This document shows, piece after piece, positions 37,655 to 48,694 of a stretch of 64,000 nt of DNA. Source of the DNA: Kingella potus (GTDB lineage Bacteria > Pseudomonadota > Gammaproteobacteria > Burkholderiales > Neisseriaceae); the NCBI RefSeq assembly GCF_900451175.1, contig NZ_UGJJ01000001.1, positions 372,001-436,000 of the forward strand, read 5' to 3'. Made by a program: the position numbers and the translations under genes. The first letter of the stretch is position 1, and each line of letters opens with the position of its first letter. Under the pieces are notes generated by a model that was given only the letters and a program-made list of their open reading frames with translations, was not told where the DNA came from and searched no databases.

Positions 37655-39068
37655 AAGGCCGTCTGAAAATCTGTTTTCAGACGGCCTGATGTTTTCCTAA
37701 TCTGCCAAATGGCGCAACCCGCAAAAAACGCGTGCGTCGCTTAGGCGACACACCCTACCCGAACAGCAGAATTGCCACCGGCCGCACCGAAGCAATGTAG
37801 GGTGTGTGGCGCAGCCACGCACGCGTTCTTGCCGATCCAGAGGCCGTCTGAAAACCGCAATACGCTTTTTCAGACGGCCTGATGTTTTCCTAATCTGCCA
37901 AATGGCGCAGCCCGCAAAAAACGCGTGCGCCGCTCAGGCGGCACACCCTACCCGAACAGCAGAATTGCCACCGGCCGCCCCGAAGCAATGTAGGGTGTGT
38001 GGCACAGCCACGCACGCGTTTTTGCCAAGCAGAGGCCGTCTGAAAACGTTTGCAGCGCAGCAGACCCGCTCCCTCCCCTGCGCCCGCGCGGGGGAGGGTT
38101 GGGGAGGGGGTGGCGGTTTGCAAAACCGCTTTGCCCGCCGCCCTGCAAATATCGGCCAAGCGGCAAAAGCCCCCACCCTAACCCTCCCCCGCAAGCGGGA
38201 GAAGGAAGAAAAGCAGAGGCCGTCTGAAAGGTGCAATACGCTTTTTCAGACGGCCTGATGTTTTCCTAATCTGCCAAATGGCGCAGCCCGCAGAAAACGC
38301 GTGCGTCGCTTAGGCGACACACCCTACCCGAACAGCAGAATTGCCACCAGCCGCGCCGAAGCAATGTAGGGTGTGTGGCGCAGCCACGCACGCGTTCCCG
38401 CCAAGCAGAGGCCGTCGGAAAACATCTGCCCCGCAGCAGACCCGCTCCCTCCCCTGCGCCCGCGCGGGGGAGGGTTGGGGAGGGGGTGGCGGTTTGCAAA
38501 ACCGCTTTGTCCGCCGCCCTGCAAATATCGGCCAAGCGGCAAAAGCCCCCACCCTATGCCTCCCCCGCAAGCGGGAGAAGGAAGAAAAGCAGAGGCCGTC
38601 TGAAAACCGCAATACGCTTTTTCAGACGGCCTGATGTTTTCCTAATCTGCCAAATGGCGCAGCCCGCAAAAAACGCGTGCGCCGCTCAGGCGGCACACCC
38701 TACCCGAACAGCAGAATTGCCACCGGCCGCGCCGAAGCAATGTAGGGTGTGTGGCACAGCCACGCACGCGTTCCCGCCAAGCAGAGGCCGTCTGAAAGGT
38801 GCAATACGCTTTTCAGACGGCCTGATGTTTTCCTAATCTGCCAAATGGCGCAGCCCGCAAAAAACGCGTGCGCCGCTCAGGCGGCACACCCTACCCGAAC
38901 AGCAGAATTGCCACCGGCCGCGCCGAAGCAATGTAGGGTGTGTGGCACAGCCACGCACGCGTTCCCGCCAAGCAGAGGCCGTCTGAAAGGTGCAATACGC
39001 TTTTTCAGACGGCCTGATGTTTTCCTAATCTGCCAAATGGCGCAGCCCGCAAAAAACGCGTGCGTCGC
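37655..39068 (+). repeat. Complex repeat array downstream of sbp (S-L-L-S-S ladder)
   Basis: The marker GATGTTTTCCTAATCTGCC recurs at 37688, 37881, 38257, 38633, 38824 and 39015. The steps are 193, 376, 376, 191 and 191 bases, so two short/long unit types alternate. Every unit has a DUS hairpin, a CCAAATGGCGCA core and two REP-like palindromes (ACGCGTGCGTCGC and GTAGGGTGTG types). The long unit adds about 185 bases with CCCTCCCCTGCGCCCGCG and GCAAACCG blocks. The same building blocks, inverted, form the array at 34.1-34.9 kb. No gene inside. Confidence 0.88.
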
Positions 39069-39287
39069 TTAGGCGACACACCCTACGGCGGGGAAATCGG
39101 GGGCGCGGGCGGCCTTTGCGATGATGGCGGCCAGTTCGGCAAAGGGGCTGGGATCCGCACCGGCGGGCAGGGGCTTTTCCGCCCATTCGTCGGCAATCCG
39201 CTGCGCGGCGGACAGGCTCTCGGGCAGCATGGCGGCGGGATCGGGGAAGTGGGCGGGATACCAGAGGTAGACGGGGTTCATGGACAT
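39069..39287 (-). pseudogene. N-terminal fragment of the putative immunity family (array end)
   Basis: Same truncation as at 3518-3736: 65 family residues followed by repeat-encoded codons and a stop. The start MSMNPVYLWYP and ribosome-binding site are intact. It marks the last position of the cassette array next to the repeat ladder. Confidence 0.8.
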
Positions 39288-39366
39288 GGGGGGTTCCTTT
39301 CTTAGGGGGCGGGATAAGGTTTGCCGCCGGTGCGGGGCAGCCGGCGGCCGTGCTTCAACTGCCGAA

Positions 39367-40591
39367 TCAGGTTCTCGGCCTGTTTTCCAGATAGGTCAGA
39401 GTGTTCATCAGTTTTTCCCGCGTCCATTCCCTGTCTTCAAAGTAGGCATCATCTGCCGCCAGCCACGATGCTACGACTTCCCTGAGATTCTTTTCTCCTG
39501 CCAAGTATAAATCCACCAGCAAAACGGCAAAATCATCGTAGGTTTTTAAGCCTCTATGTATTTTATCGAGAGAATCTTTATATTCATTGGTTTTGACTAG
39601 GTTTCTATTGAAATAGGCTTCCAAATCGCCATAGGCCGAAATCGGTGCCACTTCCGCCAGCCTAGTCTCTATATAGGCCAAAAATGCCTCGACATCGCTT
39701 TCGATTTTGAATTGGCTTATGCCCGCACTGCTGGATCTCCATAACTCCTCAAAATAATAGCCGAGATTGACCCCCCCACTCAGCCAATTGTTTTATATTG
39801 TTTTTTTTATCGTAAGGATGGATATTATCCAGTTCGTACCAGTATATCTGCTCCACTGTTTCATCCGACAGACTCCAGCCTACTGATATATTGTAAACGC
39901 CGTCATTGTAGGTATCCCAGATGGAAATATACACAATCTGCCAGCCGTGCTCGGTCGGCTTGACGTAGATAAGGGTGTCCGGCTCGGGCTTTCTTTTTTT
40001 CTTGCCGAATCCTTTCGGCAGGTAAAGATGCGGGGCATATTCAAAGCCGTAACGCCCCATCAATTCGTCGGTCTTCGGGCGGAAGTATTTGTAGAAATCT
40101 TTGATGTTTTCCGGCAGGCCCCGGTTGGCGGCACGCCATTTTCTTTCGGCTGCCGCTTTTTCTTCCAGCTCGCGCAGAATACCGGCAAAAAAGTCTTCCT
40201 CGGGAAAGCTGCGGCCGTCGGGCAGGAGCAGGCGGCCGTTGCTGTCGTACAGCACCAAGCCGAGATTGGGGGCGTAGTCATCCAGCAGCGGCATGATTTC
40301 ATCATAATGCTCGGACAGTTCGGCCAGGGCGTGGCCGCGCAGGTAGGCGGGCAGATCGGTTTCGATGCCGGCATAGCTTTGACGGAAGCCTGGGCTTGCT
40401 TCTTTGGAACGGGCGGCCTTTGCGATGATGGCGGCCAGTTCGGCAAAGGGGCTGGGATCCGCACCGGCGGGCAGGGGCTTTTCCGCCCATTCGTCGGCAA
40501 TCTGCTGCGCGGCGGACAGGCTCTCGGGCAGCATGGCGGCGGGATCGGGGAAGTGGGCGGGATACCAGAGGTAGACGGGATTCATGGACAT
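39367..40591 (-). pseudogene. Putative immunity-family copy, switched out of frame at the G tract
   Basis: A full-length copy begins at 40591 but terminates early after KQLAEWGGQSRLLF because the tract has seven G (39771-39777 on plus as C) preceded by an extra T. The remainder reads correctly in another frame (YIETRLAEVAPISAYGD... YLENRPRT, 39367-39681). The middle segment is the YLPKGFGKKKRKPEPD type. Apart from the tract the gene is undamaged, so a one-base slip would restore it. I treat it as phase-off, not dead. Confidence 0.8.
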
Positions 40592-40669
40592 GGGGGTTCC
40601 TTTCTTAGGGGGCGGGATAAGGTTTGCCGCCGGTGCGGAGCAGCCGGCGGCCGTGCTTCAACTGCCGAA

Positions 40670-41873
40670 TCAGGTTCTCGGCCTGTTTTCCAAGTAGTTT
40701 AATGCCTTCATATACCGCTCGCGGACAAACTCCCGATTCACAATATAGGCATCGTCAACGGCAAGCCATGATTCAACTATTTCCCGCAAATTAGGCTTGC
40801 CGTCTAAATACAGAATAACCAGACGTTCGAGAAAAAAATTGTATGTAAACAGCCCATTGCCAGCCTCATGTTCAAGATCTGTAACCGTGTTGTTTTCAAA
40901 AAAGCGGTCTACGTCCGCATAAGTATAGATCGGTGCCACTTCCGCCAGCCTGACCTCTATATAGGTCAGAAGTGCCTCAATCTGACTTTCGATTTTGAAT
41001 TGGCTTATATCTATACCCTTGGGACGCCAAAAGTCATGTAAATAATAACCAATGTTGACCCCCCCCCTCAGCCAATTGTTTTATATTGTTTTTTTTATCG
41101 TAAGGATGGATATTGTCCAATTCGTACCAGTATATCTGCTCTGCCGTTTCGTCGGAAAGATTCCAGCTTACCCGTATGTCGTAAACACCGTCTTTGTAAA
41201 TATCGTGGATGGAAATATAAATGAGCTGCCAGCCGTGTTCGGTCGGCTTGGCGTAAATGATGACATCGGGTTCCAATTTTTTACGTTTATGCGATTCGAC
41301 ATTAAAAAACTGCGGGGCATATTCAAAGCCGTAACGCCCCATCAATTCGTCGGTCTTCGGGCGGAAGTATTTGTAGAAATCTTTGATGTTTTCCGGCAGG
41401 CCCCGGTTGGCGGCACGCCATTTTCTTTCGGCTGCCGCTTTTTCTTCCAGCTCGCGCTGGATGGCGGCAAAAAAGTCTTCCTCGGGAAAGCTGCGGCCGT
41501 CGGGCAGGAGCAGGCGGCCGTTGCTGTCGTACAGCACCAAGCCGAGATTGGGGGCGTAGTCATCCAGCAGCGGCATGATTTCATCATAATGCTCGGACAG
41601 CTCGGCCAGGGCGTGGCTGCGCAGGTAGGCGGGCAGATCGGTTTCGATGCCGGCATAGCTTTGGCGGAAGCCTGCGCTTGCTTCTTTGGAACGGGCGGCC
41701 TTTGCGATGATGGCGGCCAGTTCGGCAAAGGGGCTGGGATCCGCACCGGCGGGCAGGGGCTTTTCCGCCCATTCGTCGGCAATCTGCTGCGCGGCAGACA
41801 GGCTCTCGGGCAGCATGGCGGCGGGATCGGGGAAGTGGGCGGGATACCAGAGGTAGACGGAGTTCATGGACAT
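40670..41873 (-). pseudogene. Putative immunity-family copy, out of frame at the G tract
   Basis: Starts at 41873 with MSMNSVYLWYP. The tract has nine G (41059-41067) where eight would be in frame with this flank, so reading ends after AEGGGQHWLLFT. The downstream part (APIYTYADVDRFFEN to YLENRPRT) is open in another frame. The middle segment is the FNVESHKRKKLEPD type, shared with the neighbouring copy at 41953, but the C-terminal segment is the TYADVDRFF type. Confidence 0.8.
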
Positions 41874-41952
41874 GGGGGGTTCCTTTCTTAGGTTGCGGGA
41901 TAAGGTTTGCCGCCGGTGCGGGGCAGCCGGCGGCCGTGCTTCAACTGCCGAA

Positions 41953-43170
41953 TCAGGTTCTCGGCCTGTTTTCCAAGTAGGTCAGAGTTTTCATCAGCCG
42001 TTCCCGTGCAAACTCCTTGTTGCCAAAATAAGCATCGTCCGCCGCCAGCCACGACTCTACGACTTCTCTGAGGTTTCGCCTGCCTTCCAGATAAAGATCG
42101 ACCAGTACGATAGGAAAATCATTATAGGTCTTGATGTTTTTATTTAGTTTCTCAGAAATATCTTTATATTCGCTGGCCTTACCCAGCCTGCTGTTGAAAT
42201 AGGCCTCCAAATCGCCATAGGCCGAAATCGATGCCACTTCCGCCAGCCTAGTCTCTATATAGGCCAAAAATGCCTCGATTTGACTTTCTGTTTTGAATTT
42301 GCTTGAACCTATGTAACCACCATCCCATGAGGAAGAAAGATAATAGCCAATATTGACCCCCCCCTCAGCCAATTGTTTTTTATTGTTTTTTTTAGCATAC
42401 GGGGAGATATTTTCCAATTCGTACCAGTATATCTGCTCTACCGTTTCGTCGGAAAGATTCCAGCTTACCCGTATGTCGTAAACACCGTCTTTGTAAATAT
42501 CGTGGATGGAAATATAAATGAGCTGCCAGCCGTGTTCGGTCGGCTTGGCGTAAATGATGACATCGGGTTCCAATTTTTTACGTTTATGCGATTCGACATT
42601 AAAAAACTGCGGGGCATATTCAAAGCCGTAACGCCCCATCAATTCGTCGGTCTTCGGGCGGAAGTATTTGTAGAAATCTTTGATGTTTTCCGGCAGGCCC
42701 CGGTTGGCGGCACGCCATTTTCTTTCGGCTGCCGCTTTTTCTTCCAGCTCGCGCTGGATGGCGGCAAAAAAGTCTTCCTCGGGAAAGCTGCGGCCGTCGG
42801 GCAGGAGCAGGCGGCCGTTGCTGTCGTACAGCACCAAGCCGAGATCGGGGGCGTAGTCATCCAGCAGCGGCATGATTTCATCGTAGTGTTCGGACAGTTC
42901 GGCCAGGGCGTGGCCGCGCAGGTAGGCGGGCAGATCGGTTTCGATGCCGGCATAGCTTTGGCGGAAGCCTGCGCTTGCTTCTTTGGAACGGGCGGCCTTT
43001 GCGATGATGGCGGCCAGTTCGGCAAAGGGGCTGGGATCCGCACCGGCGGGCAGGGGCTTTTCCGCCCATTCGTCGGCAATCTGCTGCGCGGCAGACAGGC
43101 TCTCGGGCAGCATGGCGGCGGGATCGGGGAAGTGGGCGGGATACCAGAGGTAGACGGAGTTCATGGACAT
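41953..43170 (-). CDS. Putative immunity protein, array copy in frame
   Basis: This 405-residue copy is intact. Eight G (42357-42364) read AEGGVNIGYYL. The N-terminal half equals the other copies, the middle is the FNVESHKRKKLEPDVII type and the end is the NSRLGKASEYKD type, also found in the left-locus copy. There is no signal peptide. Acidic N-terminal half (EEDFFAAIQRELEEK, DEIMPLLDDYAP) would suit binding a basic partner. It is part of a minus-strand series with 75-80-base spacers that contain no terminator, so it may be cotranscribed from far upstream. Confidence 0.75.
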   Translation of the reverse strand: MSMNSVYLWYPAHFPDPAAMLPESLSAAQQIADEWAEKPLPAGADPSPFAELAAIIAKAARSKEASAGFRQSYAGIETDLPAYLRGHALAELSEHYDEIMPLLDDYAPDLGLVLYDSNGRLLLPDGRSFPEEDFFAAIQRELEEKAAAERKWRAANRGLPENIKDFYKYFRPKTDELMGRYGFEYAPQFFNVESHKRKKLEPDVIIYAKPTEHGWQLIYISIHDIYKDGVYDIRVSWNLSDETVEQIYWYELENISPYAKKNNKKQLAEGGVNIGYYLSSSWDGGYIGSSKFKTESQIEAFLAYIETRLAEVASISAYGDLEAYFNSRLGKASEYKDISEKLNKNIKTYNDFPIVLVDLYLEGRRNLREVVESWLAADDAYFGNKEFARERLMKTLTYLENRPRT

Positions 43171-43249
43171 GGGGGGTTCCTTTCTTAGGTTGCGGGATAA
43201 GGTTTGCCGCCGGTGCGGGGCAGCCGGCGGCCGTGCTTCAACTGCCGAA

Positions 43250-44459
43250 TCAGGTTCTCGGCCTGTTTTCCAAGTAGTTTAATGCTTTCATATACCGCTC
43301 GCGGACAAACTCCCGATTCACAATATAGGCATCGTCAACGGCAAGCCATGATTCAACTATTTCCCGCAAATTAGGCTTGCCGTCTAAATACAGAATAACC
43401 AGACGTTCGAGAAAAAAATTGTATGTAAACAGCCCATTGCCAGCCTCATGTTCAAGATCTGTAACCGTGTTGTTTTCAAAAAAGCGGTCTACGTCCGCAT
43501 AAGTATAGATCGGTGCCACTTCCGCCAGCTTCTTGTCCAAATAAGCCAAAAATGTTTCGACATCGCTTTCGATTTTGAATTGGCTTATGCCAGCATAGCA
43601 GGATCTCCATGAGTCGGATAAATAATAGCCGAGGTTTACCCCCCCCAGCAGCTAATTGTTTTATATTGTTTTTTTTATCGTAAGGATGGATATTGTCCAG
43701 CTCATACCAGTATATCTGTTCTGCCGTTTCGTCCGACAGATCCCAATACACCGATATATTGTAAACACCGTCATTGTAGGTATCCCAGATGGAAACATAA
43801 ACAATCTGCCAACCATGTTCGGTCGGCTTGGCATAAACCATCACATCCGGCTCGGGCTTGCGGCTTCTCTTATCATGGCCTTCGGGACGGTAGAACTGCG
43901 GGGCATATTCAAAGCCGTAACGCCCCATCAATTCGTCGGTCTTCGGGCGGAAGTATTTGTAGAAATCTTTGATGTTTTCCGGCAGGCCCCGGTTGGCGGC
44001 ACGCCATTTTCTTTCGGCTGCCGCTTTTTCTTCCAGCTCGCGCTGGATGGCGGCAAAAAAGTCTTCCTCGGGAAAGCTGCGGCCGTCGGGCAGGAGCAGG
44101 CGGCCGTTGCTGTCGTACAGCACCAAGCCGAGATTGGGGGCGTAGTCATCCAGCAGCGGCATGATTTCATCGTAATGCTCGGACAGTTCGGCCAGGGCGT
44201 GGCCGCGCAGGTAGGCGGGCAGATCGGTTTCGATGCCGGCATAGCTTTGGCGGAAGCCTGCGCTTGCTTCTTTGGAACGGGCGGCCTTTGCGATGATGGC
44301 GGCCAGTTCGGCAAAGGGGCTGGGATCCGCACCGGCGGGCAGGGGCTTTTCCGCCCATTCGTCGGCAATCCGCTGCGCGGCAGACAGGCTCTCGGGCAGC
44401 ATGGCGGCGGGATCGGGGAAGTGGGCGGGATACCAGAGGTAGACGGGGTTCATGGACAT
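43250..44459 (-). pseudogene. Putative immunity-family copy next to the orphan module, out of frame
   Basis: Nearly identical to the copy at 48695-49906, but the tract has eight G (43639-43646) where ten are in frame, so reading goes off after QLAAGGGKPRLLF. Middle type YRPEGHDKRSRKPEPD, end type TYADVDRFF. It starts 14 bases after the orphan module's stop, the same spacing as at the giant gene. The pair module+immunity was clearly duplicated as a block. Confidence 0.8.
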
Positions 44460-44473
44460 GGGGGGTTCCTTTC

Positions 44474-47350
44474 TTAGGGGTGGTTGGATTGGATGAGGTC
44501 TGCGAGGTGCAGGCGGATGCTGCTGCCTGTGCCTGCGATCAGTTGTTTGCCGCTGGCGGACAGCGGGCGGCGCGGCAGGGTTTCCCAGCCGCCGTGTGCG
44601 TTTAGAAGCCATTCGTAGCAGCGGGTGCGGCTGCCGCCGATAAGGGTCAGTTGCAGGCGGATGTGCTGCGGGGCGGCGGCGGGCAGGTGCAGGTGCAGGC
44701 GGCCGGTCTGCCAGCCGGCGAGGTCGGCTTGGCCGGTGTCGGCGACGGTGTGGCTGCGGCGGCCGTCGCTGAGCACGGAGCCGGCGGGCAGGCCGGAGAG
44801 CAGGATTTGCCGCCGGCGTTTGCGCGGCAGAAGCGGAACGGCCTGATGGCGGGCGATGAGGGCGATCAGGGCGGCGGCGGCCAGGACGAGCCAGCCGAGC
44901 TGCTGCCTGAGCGTCAGGCGGCCTGCATCTGCGGCCTGCTCCGCAGCGGGCGGGACGGATGCCGCGCCGCTGTCTGCGGGGAGGCCGGCGGCATGGATGG
45001 CGATCAGTTCGGGGCGGCCGCTGCCGATGAGGGGGATGCGGACGCTGCCCTGCCCCTGCCGGGCTTCGATTTGGTGCAGGCGTGTGCCGCCCTGATAGAT
45101 TTTGAGCAGGAGGGGGGTGGCGGTGTCGTAGTCGAAATGGTAGTGGGCTTGCCCTCCTGCTTCGGTGTACAGGGTTTGTTCCCACAGCCATTGGCCGCCT
45201 GCGGTTTGGCCGCTTTGGGTCAGCAGGGTGAGGATGTCGCCCAGTACGGGGATGGGGATGGCGGGGCTGCCGTCGGCGGGGGCGGGGTTGTTTTCAGACG
45301 GCCTCTGCGGAACGGCGGGCTTGTTGTCGGCAGGGGTCGGGCTGTTTTCAGACGGCCTCTGCGGAACGGCGGGGCTGTTGTCGGCAGGGGTCGGGCTGTT
45401 TTCAGACGGCCTCTGCGGTGCAACGGTGGGGCTGCCGTCGGCAGGGGCTGGGCTGTTTTCAGACGGCCTCTGCGGAACGGCGGGACTGCCGTCGGCAGGG
45501 GCTGGGTCGTTTTCAGACGGCCTCTGCGGCGGGGTGGTGCCGCTGTCGGTGTGTATCGGCTGTTCGGGCAGGCTGGCGGACAGGCCGATGTTGCCGATGC
45601 GGATGCGGCTGTCTGCCGCGCCGAAGCCGAGCAGGTCGAAGGACAGCCAGACTCCGGCCGGGGCTTGGGCGGCGGTTTGCGCGGCCAGGTAGGACGAGAG
45701 GTCGAGATGGTAGCTGCGGCTGCCGTCGGGGTGGTAGATGCGGCGGATGTTGGGGGCGAGGCTTTCGCTGCCGTCGGCCTGGATGTTGAGCAGGCTGTCG
45801 CTGCGGCCGAGTCCGTTGGCAAACAGGGGGCGGCCGGTGGCGGCATCGAGCAGGGCGGCTTCGAAGGCATCGGGGGCGGTGTGGCCGCCGTTGGCGGACA
45901 GGCTGCCGCCTTCGAGGGTGAAGTGCAGGACTTTGTGCTGCGGATCCAGCCTGAATGCCTGCGACAGGCGGCTGTGGCCGTCTGAATCTTCGTGCAGCCA
46001 TGCGCTGCTTTGTTCGTAAACAATGCGGCCGCTGCGCTGCCATGCGTTTCGGGCTGTCTTGCCCGCCAGCGGGACGAAGGGGCTTGGTGCCGCTGCGGCG
46101 CGCCAATGGGGGCGGGCTGCTCCGGGCTGTGTCAGGGGGGCGGTGATGCGTTGTGTGCCGCCGTGGAAGGCCGAATCGCTCAGGCGCAGGCCGAGGGCGA
46201 GGGCATCGGGGGCGGCGGGCAGGCGGCGGATGCCTTGCGCCAGCCTTTCGTTCATGATGCTGTTTTCCATGCGGTTGTCGTTCAGGCCGAGGATGTGGCC
46301 GGTTTCGTGGATGAGGACGGTGAGCGCGTCGAGGCCGCGGGCGGCGGGGCTGCCGGCGGCGGCGCGGCCGTGGTGTCCGCGCATGGCGTATTCTTCGTGT
46401 GCCTCGGGGGTGGGGTCGACAAACCAGCCTGCTCCGGCGGCATCGGGCGAGAGCCAGATGGTGCCTTCGCCGTCGGTGTGCGCGGCGCGGCCGGCAGGCA
46501 GCTCTTGGAAGAGCAGCCTGATGCCGCTCAGGCGGCTTTCTGCGACACCCCATTGCCGCCAGTAGGCTTTGGCGGCTTCGAGCAGGGCGGGGAAGCTGCT
46601 TTCGCCGTCGAGCCAGATCAGGCCGCCGCCGGATCCGATCAGGGCGAGGATCGGGCGTTTCAGCCGGTCGTGGTCGAGCATGATGCGGCCGTCGGCCTTT
46701 TGGCCGCCGCTGCCTTTCAGGGCATCTTCTTTGCTGAGATAAACGCGCATTTCGAGACGGATGTCGGCTTCGAGATTGGGCAGTCCGTTGGCATCAAATG
46801 CACCTACTCCGGGTTTACCACCTCTTTTAGCAAGGGTATTCAATCTTTTTAATTCGTTAACTAAATCTTGTCCTACCTTGCTGTTTTCGTTGATCTGAAT
46901 CTTGTATTTGCCGCTGGCGATTTTGGCGTACAGGTCTTTTTGGTTTTGGTTGAGCAGGTTGCGGTGGCGGAAGCTGCTGTTTAAGGCATCCTGGTGCGCC
47001 CAGGTGGATTTGGCTTCCACCAGTTGCAGGCTGATGCGGCCGTTTTGCTCGATGATGACGATGTTGTCCATGATGCCGCCGAGATCCAGCAGCCTGCCCG
47101 TTTCGCTATCAACCAAGCGGTAGGGTACCTGGCTGTATACGTTTTTTTCGCCAAATTCTTGTTTCAGTGCGGCGGTTACGGCGGCTTCGTGGTCTTTGGA
47201 CATGTTGTGCAGGGCATCGTACCACTGCTTGTCCAGCTCGATTTCGCTGCCGTCGTTCAGACGTACGCGGCCGTTTTTCAGGGTGGCGTTTTCATCGAGC
47301 AGGCCGTGGGTTTTCAGCAGATCCAGGGTGTGCGCATCGGCGATGTTTTC
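44474..47350 (-). pseudogene. Orphan C-terminal module of the giant toxin-like protein
   Basis: From 47203 a 909-codon frame (MSKDHEAAVTAALKQEF...) repeats the giant protein's C-terminus: PD-(D/E)XK-like motif, matrixin zinc motif HETGHILGLND, proline-rich linker, membrane helix and tail ending LIQSNHP. Similarity to the giant gene extends upstream to about 47350, beyond the only ATG, and is preceded by an unrelated stretch with an in-frame stop. There is no ribosome-binding site at 47203 or signal peptide, so it looks like a silent donor cassette. It has five RPSEN linker units against three in the giant gene, and a different 35-residue segment after the nuclease-like motif. Confidence 0.8.
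45288..45530 (-). repeat. Five in-frame uptake sequences encoding a proline-rich linker (orphan module)
   Basis: AGGCCGTCTGAAAAC recurs every 18-19 codons and is translated RPSEN each time, within units like PQRPSENSPAPADGSPAV. Five copies occur here and three in the giant gene. Confidence 0.9.
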
Positions 47351-47398
47351 GAGCCTGCCTGACCGTCCTCCTGCGGTTTTCCCAGAATCTACTGCTAT

Positions 47399-48615
47399 TT
47401 AACGATCTAACGGCCTGTTTTCCAGATAAACCAGTGCTTTTGCCAGCAGCACCTCCACTTTTTCCTTATTGACAAAACGGATATGGCTCTGATGCAGCCA
47501 CTTCTCTTTCAATCCGGCCAAATCTTTTTGTCCGCGAAGATAGGCAATAACCAAACGAAGATTTAATCTTCCCGCAGTAATTTCGGCAAAAGGATTATTG
47601 TCTGCACCATCCTCATAAATCATATGGGCATTGAAATACGCTTCTACATCATCATAAGTCTGAATCGGTGCCACTTCCGCCAGCCTAACCTCTATATAGG
47701 CCAAAAATACCTCGACATCGCTTTCGATTTTGAATTGGCTTATGCCCGCATCGCTGGATCTCCATGACTCCTCAAAATAATAGCCGAGATTGACCCCCCT
47801 CCCTCAGCCAATTGTTTTATATTGTTTTTTTTATCGTAAGGATGGATATTATCCAGTTCGTACCAGTATATCTGCTCCACTGTTTCATCCGACAGACTCC
47901 AGCCTACTGATATATTGTAAACGCCGTCATTGTAGGTATCCCAGATGGAAATATACACAATCTGCCAGCCGTGCTCGGTCGGCTTGACGTAGATAAGGAT
48001 GTCCGGCTCGGGCTTTCTTTTTTTCTTGCCAAATCCTTTCGGCAGGTAAAGATGCGGGGCATATTCAAAGCCGTAACGCCCCATCAATTCGTCGGTCTTC
48101 GGGCGGAAGTATTTGTAGAAATCTTTGATGTTTTCCGGCAGGCCTCGGTTGGCGGCGCGCCATTTTCTTTCGGCTGCCGCTTTTTCTTCCAGCTCGCGCA
48201 GAATACCGGCAAAAAAGTCTTCTTCGGGAAAGCTGCGGCCGTCGGGCAGGAGCAGTCGGCCGTTGCTGTCGTACAGCACCAAGCCGAGATCGGGGGCGTA
48301 GTCATCCAGCAGCGGCATGATTTCATCGTAATGCTCGGACAGCTCGGCCAGGGCGTGGCCGCGCAGGTAGGCGGGCAGATCGGTTTCGATGCCGGCATAG
48401 CTTTGGCGGAAGCCTGCGCTTGCTTCTTTGGAACGGGCGGCCTTTGCGATGATGGCGGCCAGTTCGGCAAAGGGGCTGGGATCCGCACCGGCGGGCAGGG
48501 GCTTTTCCGCCCATTCGTCGGCAATCCGCTGCGCGGCGGACAGGCTCTCGGGCAGCATGGCGGCGGGATCGGGGAAGTGGGCGGGATACCAGAGGTAGAC
48601 GGGGTTCATGGACAT
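47399..48615 (-). pseudogene. Putative immunity-family copy with divergent C-terminus, out of frame
   Basis: Starts at 48615 and leaves frame after QLAEGGG. The tract is interrupted (six C, T, three C at 47794-47803), which would lower slippage. The downstream open part is a third C-terminal type (QTYDDVEAYFNAHMIYEDG... YLENRPLDR) found only here. Middle type YLPKGFGKKKRKPEPD. It lies between the in-frame copy and the orphan module. Confidence 0.78.
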
Positions 48616-48694
48616 GGGGGGTTCCTTTCTTAGGGGGCGGGATAAGGTTTGCCGCCGGTGCGGTGCAGCCGGCGGCCGTGCTTCAACTGCCGAA

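Noticed and set aside
37655..39068. CRISPR array
   Set aside because: The regular spacing suggested one, but the units are long, palindromic and nearly identical throughout, with no unique spacers and no cas genes.
37806..39072. Open frames in the repeat ladder downstream of sbp
   Set aside because: They recur with each repeat unit in several frames and encode only repeat sequence.
43476..45191. A 571-codon minus-strand frame running through the orphan toxin module into the immunity copy
   Set aside because: The first ~240 residues are an out-of-frame reading of the module (Arg/Pro-rich). Only the part after MSMNPVYLWYP at 44459 is real.
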